From: Casuarina equisetifolia
Taxonomy: Eukaryota; Streptophyta; Magnoliopsida; Fagales; Casuarinaceae
Assembly (NCBI GenBank): GCA_028551475.1
Contig: CM052355.1
Coordinates: 18,125,543-18,189,542 of the forward strand
DNA length: 64,000 nt
Direction of reading: 5' to 3'
How positions within the stretch are numbered: position 1 is the stretch's first letter; every line of letters starts with the position of its first letter. A program made the translations under genes and the position numbers. The notes below the pieces were generated by a model. The model saw nothing but the letters and a program-made list of their open reading frames with translations, ran no database searches and was not told where the DNA came from. Positions 36,344 to 47,310 of this stretch are shown here, piece after piece.

Positions 36344-39300
36344 GATTACACACTGTTTGCAGAATATTGAAAAGAACCCTAATGAAGGCGCCGAACCAGT
36401 CCTCTATCCCCTCTGCGTCTCTCTGTCTATCTCCCTCTCTGTGTTTGACCAAAACGACCAAAACGCAGATCGTCGAGACCCAGATCAACCCTTCCACAAA
36501 CCAAAGGCCGGAATTTCGAAGCGAAATTCTGCCTTGCAATCCACTCAAAACCCGACGATCTTCGGGCTTCTCCCTCTCTCTCTCTCTCTCTCCCCCCTCG
36601 GCACTCCGAGAACTTGCAACGTCAATTATAGCCGTTTGGTGGTTTTTCACTTCTTCACCGGATAGCTCTATTCCAAATATTGAAGGGCACAGAAAGAGAG
36701 AGAATAACTACACATATATATATCGAGAAAAAACCTTCTGAATAATACCAAAAGAAAAATCAAAAGATTTTTCTCTTTTGTGCTTCGTGTGATTTTCCTC
36801 CAAAATCAAAAGAAAAGTCCAAATCGTAGGAAGCTTTTTGTCGTGCACGCACCCCACGCTCTAATAATACCACTAAGATTCCGTCTCATCCGTTGGATGT
36901 TATGGAATTTTAATCCAACGACCATCTGACGAGAGGGAGCACGTGTAGTAGAACTGTAGGGACGTAGTTAATTCCGACGGTTGGAAGCACATTACATGGA
37001 GCCGCGCTTCTGTTTGAGTTTCGTCTATTTTAATGATGTTATTACGGATGTAGCCCTCTTTGCCCTTTGCGCGGTCGTAAAGGGGTGTAATCTTTCAAAT
37101 AAGCGTACGTGGTCGCGGGGGAACTATTCCCCACGCGCCGTTTGACCCGGTCAACACGTCGTTGTGTAAACCGTAAACCGTAGTTCAATGCATCGTATGA
37201 GAGACCTTTTCTGTTTGGTTTCGTTGAAAATTCTCGAGGATTGTGATCCTCAAAAGACAATCTTGACTTGGATGGAATTTTTGTGAATAAAAATGAAGGT
37301 CCTTCTTGTTGGGATGGGTTGAAGTAGGTAGGAAGATCTTCTTGGTTAAATGGCCAAAAAATATTTAGATTTAACTTCTTTTAATGAATCCAAAAGTATC
37401 CATTAACTAAGATAGTAATAACATGAGTTTTGTTAGATATTACGGGTGTAAAATATAGATATATATCCTTTTATTAAATTGCATAGTTAGTGTGCGAGTT
37501 ATTATGTTGAAATGCTAGTACACAAAAATTGGAATGCATGGTATCTTGGCTTTGTGTTTTAGTTTAGTAGTTACCTCGCTTGGATTGTTTTACTTGTACA
37601 AATAAATAACAAAATAGTCATTCTTCCCCTTTGCCCAAAAATCTTGGCCAGTAATATTTATATATAGATGTTAAAAGATCCTTCTGAAAATTAAGAAACC
37701 CTTTTGGAGAACGTTTCTTGGTTTGGATCACAATTAGTTTGATTTTTACCAAACATTCTTGTCTTTTACTAGACATAAGACTAAAAGTATCCATTAATTA
37801 AGTCAAAGACACGTATCCTGCAAGGTAAGAGGCTTACGGATGTTAAAAACAGGCGTACGTCATATGTTGTTAAAGTGAGTATTAGAGTTTTTTGGTAATT
37901 TCGCAAAGGTGGCCTGTCAAAAAAGATAATAAATTGTGAAGCATGGTATTGTGGTTCTTGCACTTAACTTTAGTAGTTACCTCGATCCAATTATTTTACT
38001 AATATAATTCAAACAAATTATTTTTCCTAGATCTGCGGGGAAAATAAGAAGCTAGAGTTTATTATTTATTCTTGTCTAATTAAAAACAAAAAAATCATGT
38101 TTTTTTTTTCTTTTCCTTGAATTTAAATACGATCAGCCATAAGTGAATCTGACATGCATGTAAAGTTCACATTGCTCTCTGAGAAGAAGCAATTGAGAGA
38201 TCCATGATGCAATCATGTTTGGCAACCTAATGTCTCTTATTGATCCCAAATGGTCCATGATTAGTTGAGCAATGTCTGTGGTAGCTGTGTTTTGGAGCAA
38301 CAATGTCTGTATGCAAGCCAGCCGCTTCCGGGGCTTTCAAGAATAATCCTTTCTATGACCACACACTAAGGGCAAAGCTTCCGGGTTAACTAGAACTACT
38401 TTGGTTCTTCACAGCTTTCCTTCCATAAACGCATAAATTGGAGCCTCCGAGGTTGATTATACGAACACTGTTTCCCACGAAAGATGGCAGCAGAGAGCGT
38501 ACAGAACATTCTTGTCTGATGCAGCGGGGCTTGTACATCACCGTACTTAGAAGTTAGAAACGAAAACTAATCATGAAAATTGCATTCCATGTCACAAAAC
38601 AACCTTTTTCCAAATTCAGTAACTTCTGTATTATCGTAACATAAGGAAACTAAGTGTCCCGTTGAAGTCGCGGAGAAAACCCAACGCCTCTATATTTGGT
38701 TATAAGTAAATCTTTTTCCAAATTAAACGTGCACAAACAGGAGCACAGGTCAGGACGTCACGCGGATATCGCGATCTAATCCATGGGCCGACAAAGACAT
38801 GACTGGAGGAAGGAGGAATCATCCTAGGATTCGAATGTTAAGGATGCATATCTCACAGTATTATTTTAGTTATCCTCCCATGCCTATGCCATGTTCTTGA
38901 TACTCATATAATTTCAGGTTTTGCTTTCATGGTAATATACCCGGCCAAAGGACGGCGCACAACTCTTACTCGTCTTTTGTTTTTACAAGCCAACACGGAA
39001 TTATTTATGAGCAATCAAAAATTGGATATCATTTGGAATTTGCGTGATCTGAGAGAGTTTGATCCATTCCAGAGAAGGTGTCGTTTCTGCAGGACGCCGT
39101 GCCCAGTGGGCTTGTCAAAGTCATATCCCAAGTCTGACTGATGGGAGCGACCTCCACGTTGTAGGTTGATATTGTGACGAGTAGAGAAATCCGGCAATAG
39201 GTGCATCGCGCGACGGAGAGTACCAAAAGCATGGCTCTCCGCGACATTGGTTGGACCAGAGAGTGGGGTTTGTGCGCAACTTCCTGGAAACTTCTGCTGC

Positions 39301-40631
39301 CAGCGTGGTTCGTCGCCGGGGTTCCGACGGAACTCCGAAGGCATATTCTCTGGAGGAATAAAGTTGATCCGTATAGTGGCGAAGCCTGCTTGCCTCTTTC
39401 TATATCATGGGGTCGCATTGATTCCTTACCCTCTTCCGTCCTCGGAGAAGGTGGAAACATTAGGACTGCCAGTGAAGTCTAATATTGATTTAGTACAATA
39501 TTGCTAAGCTTTAATAGCATAAAACAATATGAATCTAATCCCCCCCCCCACCTCCTAAATATTTGCAGAAGACATAAAGTCTTGTGGCCCAATGGTCATA
39601 ACCAACGCTGAAGTATGTTATACGCTAGAACATCCCGGAGATCAACTTTCCGCCACTTCTTTCTCAATCGAGCCAAAACCCAAATGGTACTTCCCAAGAC
39701 TGCTGAAGTCACCGTACTTTAATGTCTGCCATCTAATACCCTCTTTACCGAGGAGCCAGTAAAATGGGTAGGTTTGTTCATCGAATTTGTGGAAATCGGA
39801 CCAGTACAGCCAGCTTTGTACACAGCTACTCTTCCTACACAATGATCCTCGCCGCCTACCAAATTGGAAGGTCTTATTTGTCTGTTCTCTACTACACTCT
39901 CTGCAGATTTTATCTCCATTGGGACCCCTTGATGTCTAGCACATTCCTATTGTGATGGGTCTCAAACAATATCTGGTTTTTATCTTTTTTTCTTTGGTCA
40001 GAAGCAAACTAACTCTCACAACCAGACGTGTCCAATTTTTAAGCTTATCCGGTCGATTAACCTTTTCTCCGGTCGTAAACACGGGTACTCTAAAGTGTCA
40101 CGAGCAGCGATGCAGGCACTGCATGAATCAATGAAATCGTGATAAATCTTCTTCCTTGTCACTTAAGCTTCCAACACCAAACATGACAACAGTTTACCTT
40201 ACCTTATCTCGAAAGTAGCAATTTCTGATGAACCAAAAGGCTGGTAGAAAGGGCATCGCCCAGGCCGTTGGACAAATACTGCCCCACTTTTGTGGCTTCT
40301 TTTAGGGGTGGGCTATGGCCAGCCTGTCCTCTTATTAAACAATATCTCCCAACTCTGAAGCCCCAAACTTAAAACATCCAATTACCTCCCCGGTTATGTA
40401 CTTCCTCCATATGCGTGGCTCATGATTTAAATTTAGCTAAATGCATAAAAGATACCTCTGAACCTGTGCTTAGTGAATAAAGAAAAGGGTTGCACGGCAT
40501 GTTGCCAATTGGGTTTGGTCTGACAAAAAACATTGTGCAGACAGGACGAGTAACCAGTTGCGTTGATTAAGGCTTTCTTCTCTCCAATTCTTTTCAGATA
40601 ACGGGATAGTGTGCAGCTTCCATTTATTTTT
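36344..40631. other. GT17 promoter/leader and 4-kb intergenic interval
   Basis: 36344-36700 is probably GT17 leader and core promoter, with a CT microsatellite at 36573-36592. From 36800 to 38900 I see only AT-rich intergenic DNA. A GC-richer patch at 39015-39480 is open in plus and minus frames (for example 39029-39460 minus, 143 codons), and another minus ORF lies at 39642-39919. None resembles a family that I know. They may be a decayed gene. The last 30 bases run into the copia insertion site. Confidence 0.4.
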
Positions 40632-40852
40632 TGTTGAGAAAATAATGTTACATTGTATACATTGTCATTACCCATTGGACCAAGGTTTTGTACATATATG
40701 GCTTTGGCCCAATAGGTTAGCCTTCTGGTATTAGGTTACTTTATTAATCCTCCTCTTATGTATCCCAAATGTATGTAGAGAAAACCATATATTTTTGTTC
40801 TTAAGAAAAGAGATTTTATTCCAGAATTTATGTTGACTCTCATCTTCTAAGA
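40632..40852 (+). repeat. 5' LTR of the copia element
   Basis: It begins TGTTGAGAAAATAATG and ends TCTAAGA immediately before the primer-binding site. It is 221 bp, collinear without gaps with the 3' LTR. The 3' terminus is GA, not the usual CA. Confidence 0.95.
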
Positions 40853-40874
40853 TGGTATCAACGCAGGTTCGATT
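40853..40874 (+). promoter_or_regulatory. Primer-binding site (initiator tRNA-Met type)
   Basis: TGGTATCA directly follows the 5' LTR and is the start of the complement of plant initiator tRNA-Met 3' end, the usual copia primer. Bases after the first eight match less well (ACGCAGGTTCG), which may reflect decay. Confidence 0.8.
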
Positions 40875-41389
40875 CTAGCCTTTGTTTTTTTTTTTTTTTG
40901 CTTCCGCATAAGAGTTCATTCATCACGTTTTTTCACGCCTCCCTACATGAAAAATTGTGTTTTTTTGAATTTTTTTGAGCTATCTTGCATTGGTGGTTCT
41001 TATCTTGGTTTCTTTGGGTTTTCTTCGTGAACACTTGGTGTGCCTTCGCGCAACATCCTGTGTTTCTTTCACAACAAAAGTGTTTTGTTGTCTTGTGGTT
41101 CCGATTTGTTCTCAATACTACTTAGTTTCGTTTTTTTCTCTGGTGCTTTATGTTGGCCATTAATTGGCACTTCGGTGGTTGGTCAACGTTTCTAGGTTAT
41201 TTTGCATCATCTTCCTGCAGTTTATTTCTCTCATTTGGTTTTGTGTGGGAGAGCACACAGATTTTTTTTTGGCAACACAATTTTGTTTTTTTTTTGCTGT
41301 GTGGGAAGCAGGAAATTTTCTTGCAATCTTCTAGTATTTCTCTGCTTTGGACTTTTATGTTCGTGTGCTACAATTTTTATTTTCTCTCC

Positions 41390-44300
41390 ATGGCTGGTGG
41401 AAAACAAAAGAAGAACACTCGGAACCGTTCTCCTTCACCACCTAATAGTCCTTCTGCCCCTATTGTGGGTTCAATGACTAAGCATGACCCCCTTTATATA
41501 AGTGCCAATGAACCTCCTGGTGCTTTGCTTGTTCCTGAAAAATTGCTTGATGCTGAAAATTTTGCTTGTTGGTCTTGGGACATGCGCATTGCATTGCTTA
41601 GGAAGAATAAACTTGCAATTGTTGACGAAACTGTACCAGCACCGCCTTTTGATTCTCCCCTACGGCCTCATTGGGAGCAGTGTAATGCCCTCGTTCTCTC
41701 TTAGCTTCTCACATCCTTATTGCCAAACTTATATCGTCGATTCACCTATGCTACAATAGCTCGTGATGTTTGGCAGAAACTTACATCTAAGTTTGATAAG
41801 ATAGGGAGTAAGGAGATTATCTCTGTTAAAAGGGACATCAGTTTATGTGTTCAATTAGATGAAAGTATCGATGAGTATGTCAATCGTCGTGAAAAATTGT
41901 TGGATCAATTACATAGCTATGTTTCTATTCGTCATCCTGACTTGGTGAAACTTGACTCTTTTCGTGAGTATGAAGAAGAAGACCAAGTGGTTGAGTTTCT
42001 TCTTGGCCTCAATGCCTCATATTCAGCTATTCGTTCTCAGATTTCTAACTTGTGGCCACTTTTATCTCTTGAGGACACAATTACCATGGTTCGGGAGGAG
42101 GAAGCCACTAGGAAACTTGCTAGTGATTTTCAAAAGGCTGAAGCCCTTGCTTTTGCTGTCAAGTCAGGGCTAACCATAAACCCAATGCAAACAAGAAACA
42201 CCTTATCACATGCCTTGGAAGACACCACACCCATTGATATCATTGGCCAGTTAACTGCTACAGTAGTTATAGCTCCTAAAAATGCACAAAAAAAGCATGT
42301 TTGTAGCTTTTGCAAGAAACCTGGGCATAAGAAAGATGATTGTTTTCAACTTGTAAAGTGTTTGCATTATGGACGACATGTGCATAAATCAGAAAAGTGC
42401 TACAAGGTTGTTGGGTACCCGTTGAAAAGCAAAGGGAAGGAGGAGAATCCATCTATGATTGCCCATGTTGCTGGTTCTAATGAGACATCTTCACCTGTGC
42501 CTTCTGGCTTCACTAAGGAGCAACTTGAGCAGATTGTGACCCTTATCAACAACAATGTCACTGCCAATGCTAGTGCCAACATGGCAGGTATATCATCTAC
42601 ACCTTCCTCAGTTTGGATTTTAGATACAGGTGCTAGTGGTCACATTACTGGTGACTTTAATTGTCTAATGTCTCCTCGAACATGTGCTCATGAATGTAGG
42701 ACAATACGCTTGCCTAACAATACCCACATTCTCATTACCCATATTGGTTCCGTGACTTTACCCAATGGCATCTTCTTAAAAACTGTTTTATATTCTCATG
42801 TGTTCACATCAAATCTCATTTTCACCTTTAAATTTACCATCGAAACCAATAATATGATTTACCTCCACTCTTATTTTTGTGTGATACAGGACATCTTGAC
42901 TGGGAAAGTGACAGGACGGGGTAGAGTGAAGGATGGGCTATATTTCTTAGAGTCTAGTCGTGAAGAAACTCACCATGATAATTCCATAGATAATGTCATA
43001 CCTTTTGCTAATACTGTAGTACCTTTTCATTCAAATAATTCATGTAATAAACCTTTTATTTCCATGGATTGTAATATTTTGCATCAAAGATTGAGACATC
43101 TATCATTTTTTGTTATGCGATTTATTTTTAATTTTTCTAAAGATGTTATTTTAGATAGCATTAAGAGTTGCCCTGTTTGTCCATTAGCAAAGCAAACCCG
43201 CTAATCTTTCCTAACTAGCATTACCTCCACTCAAAAATTTTTTGAACTAATCCATATTGACATTTGGGGTCCTTACAAGGCTCCTATATATTCAGGAGCT
43301 TGTTATTTTCTTACCATTATAGATGACTTTTCAAGAGGCACTTGGACATTCCTTATGAAAGCCAAAACCGAAACCCTCACTCACATTAAAAGTTTTTTTT
43401 CAATGGTACAAACCCAATTTAAGACCTCAGTCAAGCGTGTGAGAAGTGACAATGTCTTAGACTTCTTTAACTCAGAATGCACATCTTTCTTAATATCCCA
43501 AGGCATTATTCATGAGAGTTCATGTGCCTATACACCACAACAAAATGAAGTGGTGGAAAGGAAACATCGTCATATTTTAAATGTTGCACGTGCATTACAT
43601 TTTTAAGCATAACTTTCTCTTCGTTTTTGGGGTGAGTGCATACTTACTGCTAGTTATTTGATTAATAGGACACCTACTCCTATCCTTAAAGGGAAAACTC
43701 CCTTTGAGATCCTCCATGGGCATACACCTTTTCTTACTCACTTGTGCGTCTTTGGATGCTTGTGTTATGCCACTGATCTTACACAACATGATAAGTTTGG
43801 ACACCGGGCAATCATGTGTGTCCACATGGGATACTCCTTCACTCAAAAGGAATATCGCCTATATGACATTAAGGGGGGACGTTTCTTAATTAGTAGGGAT
43901 GTCATTTTTCATGAGAATATTTTTCCATTTGCACAATTATCAAGACCTTGTCCTGATCCCCAAGGACCAACCACTATGTCTACCACACCTACAGGTGATA
44001 TAGCTTCCCCAAGTCCACTACCAGTAGTTCCCGTCACAATCACAGAACATGAGTCTCCTGTCATTACACCCCTACCTAATTTGGTCAACCATTCCCTAAA
44101 TCCCCCTGTTGCCATTACAGAATCCTTATCCTCTCTTCCTATTCATGCATCCTCATCCTCATGCCCAACTCGAACTCCTAAACCTCTCATTTAGGCTACT
44201 GATTATGTTTGTCTTACCATACCCACTACCCCTCATTCTCTATCCCATGTCATATCATATCATCGCCTCTCTCCTACACACCATCATTTCATTGCATCTA

Positions 44301-45898
44301 TCTCCGCTATTAGTGAGCCTTCCACATATCAGGAGGTTGTACATGATCCTAAATGGCGTGATGCCATGGCTGAGGAGATTAAGGCTTTAGAGTCTAACCA
44401 TACATGGGATCTAGTTACTTTGCCTGCAGGGAAAAGACCCATTGGTTGCAAATGGGTCTACAAAATCAAACATAAAGTTGATGGGAGTATAGAAAGATAT
44501 AAAGCACGATTAGTGGCAAAAGGGTATAGCCAAAAAGAAGGAATTGATTACTTGGAGACCTTTGCCCCAATGGGCAAAATAATCACTATGCATATCTTGG
44601 TAACCCTTGCTTACATTCATCATTGGGAACTACATCAAATGGATGTCCATAATGCTTTTCTCCAAGGAGACTTAGATGAAGAAGTTTACATGAGGATTCC
44701 TGAGGGTATTCATAACAGAGGGGGCAAGAAAGTTTGTTGTTTGAAGAAATCTTTATATGGCTTAAAACAAGCATCAAGGCAATGGTTTCACAAGTTCTCT
44801 GAATCCCTCATTGACATTGGCTTTCATCAATCTTATCATGATACCTCTTTATTTATTAAACAGATTGGTAAGGGCATTCTCATTGTATTCATTTATGTTG
44901 ATGACGTTATCATTACAAGGAGAGATGAGCCATCTATCCTTGAGTTCAAGAAGTACCTGCACTTTAAGTTTCAAATTAAAGACCTTGGTTCAGTAAAGTA
45001 TTTTCTTGAAATTGAGTTTGCTAGATCTAAATCCAATATTGTTTTAAATCAAAGAAAGTATGCATTGAAGCTCATTTCAGAGTGTGGACTTTCTGGGTGT
45101 AAGCCTGCAGAGACTTCCATGGAACAAAACCTCGATCATACTTCTGAGGATTATGATGTAGGCCTCGTAGCCCTTGACAAGATGAAAGAGAAGGATGATT
45201 CATTACTTATAGATGTTACAGGATTTAAGCGATTGATTAGGAGATTAGTATATCTCACTATGACCAGGCCTGACATTAGCTATGCCGTCCAAATTTTAAG
45301 TCAATTCATGCATGCTCCTAAACGGTCTCACCAAGAAGTTGCTTTTCGTGTTGTTAGGTACATTAAGAACTCCCCTGGTATAGGTCTACTAATGAAGAAA
45401 AGTAACAAACTTGACTTACATGCCTTTTGTGATTCCGATTATGCAAGGTGCAAAATGAGTAGAAGGTTTGTCACAGGTTTTTGTGTTAAACTCGGAGAAT
45501 CCTTAATCTCTTGGAAATGCAAGAAACAAGGTATTGTCTCTCGATCCTCAACTGAAGCAGAATACCGAGCCATGGCCTCTACTTCGTGTGAAATTATTTG
45601 GCTACTAGGACTATTAGATGACTTGCAAGTTAAGTCTTTAAGACCAGTTGCCCTTTTTTGTGACAATGAATCAGCCATGAAGATTGCCACTAATCTTATT
45701 GTGAATGAAAAAAGTAAACATATTGAAGTCGATTGTCACTTCATATGAGAAAAAATCGCAGGAGGTATCATTAGAACAGTTCATGTTTCTACTAAGCAAC
45801 AACCTGCAGACCTCTTGACAAAGGCTTTGAGCATTCAACAACATTATTTTCTCCTTAGCAAGCTGGGAATGTTTGACTTGTATAAAACACCAGCTTGA
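41390..45898 (+). pseudogene. copia gag-pol polyprotein, one frame with six nonsense codons
   Basis: A single frame of 1503 codons runs from the ATG at 41390 to TGA at 45896-45898 with no frameshift. It is broken by stops at 41702 (TAG), 43202 (TAA), 43604 and 43610 (TAA), 44192 (TAG) and 45746 (TGA). Visible domains: gag (to about 42290), a zinc knuckle CSFCKKPGHKKDDC, a second knuckle that has Tyr where the second Cys is expected, protease WILDTGASGHIT, the HHCC zinc region ending CPVCPLAKQTR, integrase core with HIDIWGPY, RSDN and NEVVERKH, reverse transcriptase with YVDDVII, and RNase H with FCDSDYA and STEAEYRAMA. The stops fall in gag, in and around integrase, before reverse transcriptase and at the RNase H end, so no complete product can be made. 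Confidence 0.95.
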
Positions 45899-45905
45899 GG
45901 GGGGA
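45897..45905 (+). promoter_or_regulatory. Polypurine tract
   Basis: GAGGGGGGA abuts the 3' LTR and serves as plus-strand primer in the family. It overlaps the natural terminal stop codon of the polyprotein. Confidence 0.88.
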
Positions 45906-46126
45906 TGTTGAGAAAATAATGTTACATTGTATACATTGTCATTACCCATTGGGCCAAGGTTTTGTACATATATGGCCTTGGCCCAATAGGTTAGCCTTTT
46001 GGTATTAGGTTACTTTATTAATCTTCCTCTTATATATCCCAAATGTATGTAAAGAAAACCATATATTTTTGTTCTTAAAAAAAGAGGTTTTATTCCAGAA
46101 TTTATGTTGACTCTTACTCTCTAAGA
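45906..46126 (+). repeat. 3' LTR of the copia element
   Basis: 221 bp, TGTTGAG to TCTAAGA, aligned to the 5' LTR without gaps. I count 12 differences, eight scattered single sites and four clustered in the last 15 bases; all are transitions. It is followed by the TTTTT duplication. Confidence 0.95.
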
Positions 46127-46131
46127 TTTTT

Positions 46132-47310
46132 ATCTTTTAATCCGTATATGCAGCATACTTTTGTTGTACTCTGTTGGGGGGACCAAAGAAAGAGAAAGAT
46201 GTTGGCCTTATTGGGGAAGATATTCTGAAAACTTCTACGTAGATGATCTTACCTATCTTTTTACTTTTTTCTTTTCCTGGATACAGTTGAACTACAGAAA
46301 ATCCAAATGGTAGCACTTGTAGGTTCAACATAGAGATCATACCATTCAGAAATCACACCTCATTCAGCTCATTGCTGCAGATTTATTTTTTTTCTTATAA
46401 TTTGTTTTTTTATAATTTATCCATATTCACATACTCAAGTGTCCGAATCAAGACATTTCTTCACTTTGTATGTATTCTCAATTTGTTCAATTACGGGTCA
46501 TCTTCTTCTTCTTCTTCTTCTTCTTCAACAATCAGTTTTAGCGACATCTTAACGCGTACGCTAATGTTGAATTTAATTCCACACGTGTACCCATCAAATT
46601 GATCATTTCAGGCCTTCCTTTGGAGACTTGACCATTATTTTGTTTTGAAGGTCAAGCCTAGTACAGAGATGCAGCCCATTTTTTGTCGAAAGCTATTCAA
46701 ATTCAGACTCAATACAACTGTGTTACAGGTCGTGCCAGAGTTTTTGCATACCACAATCTCGGCTCTGCAATGTCCGACAACGAAGGATATCTGGAGATGT
46801 CTGCTGTTGAATCATGAGGAGCCCAATGGCCATAAACACAGGCATTTTAGGCCGACTGACCAATTGGGTTTGCTCTCCCAAGTCAAAGCCCATAAAGAAA
46901 GGCCCTGCGTCCAACACGTCCAACACCAGCATCAACTCTCCGTAAAATGTTTTACGCTACTTTAATTTTGGGCAACGTCTGGGGTCAACACTCGAATACG
47001 CTAATCCAAAACGACGTGTCAAGATCTAGTGAAAGCAAACCGTCGTGAGATCGACACGCTTCGTTTTGATCAGTTTAATCGCTCGTCGTCTCTCCCTCGC
47101 AAGCAAGCAAGCCTGTTCTGCTAATTTCCCTGTATTTTCAACGACCTTTCAGTTCGGGGTTTCGTTTTCTTAATTATTGCTTTCTGTGAGTCTGCTTTTG
47201 TGTGTTTGGTAGTCCTTCTTTGTTTGCGCGATTTTAATATGAACAAGATTGATTGAATTCTTTCGGCCTTGTTTCAGGGATCACGATTTTCTTACAATTT
47301 CGGGACCCGG
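46132..47310. other. Intergenic DNA, promoter and 5' UTR of GC6
   Basis: There is no gene up to about 46980; a CTT-type trinucleotide repeat lies near 46500-46529. From about 47040 the sequence looks like promoter and leader, with a plausible 5' UTR intron ending at the acceptor GTTTCAG (47271-47277). ORFs at 46137-46340 (minus) and 46645-46965 (plus) have no recognisable features. Confidence 0.45.

Larger units (their letters stand above)
40632..46126 (+). mobile_element. Ty1/copia LTR retrotransposon, full length but inactivated
   Basis: A 5495-bp element with two 221-bp LTRs, a primer-binding site, one gag-pol frame and a polypurine tract, in the standard order. It is flanked by a 5-bp duplication TTTTT (40627-40631 and 46127-46131); the low complexity of that duplication weakens it as proof by itself. 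Domain order gag, protease, integrase, reverse transcriptase, RNase H (integrase before RT) defines Ty1/copia. It lies between GT17 and GC6 and does not interrupt a recognisable gene. The LTRs are 12 of 221 bases apart, all transitions, so the insertion is moderately old. Six nonsense codons disable the polyprotein. Confidence 0.97.
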
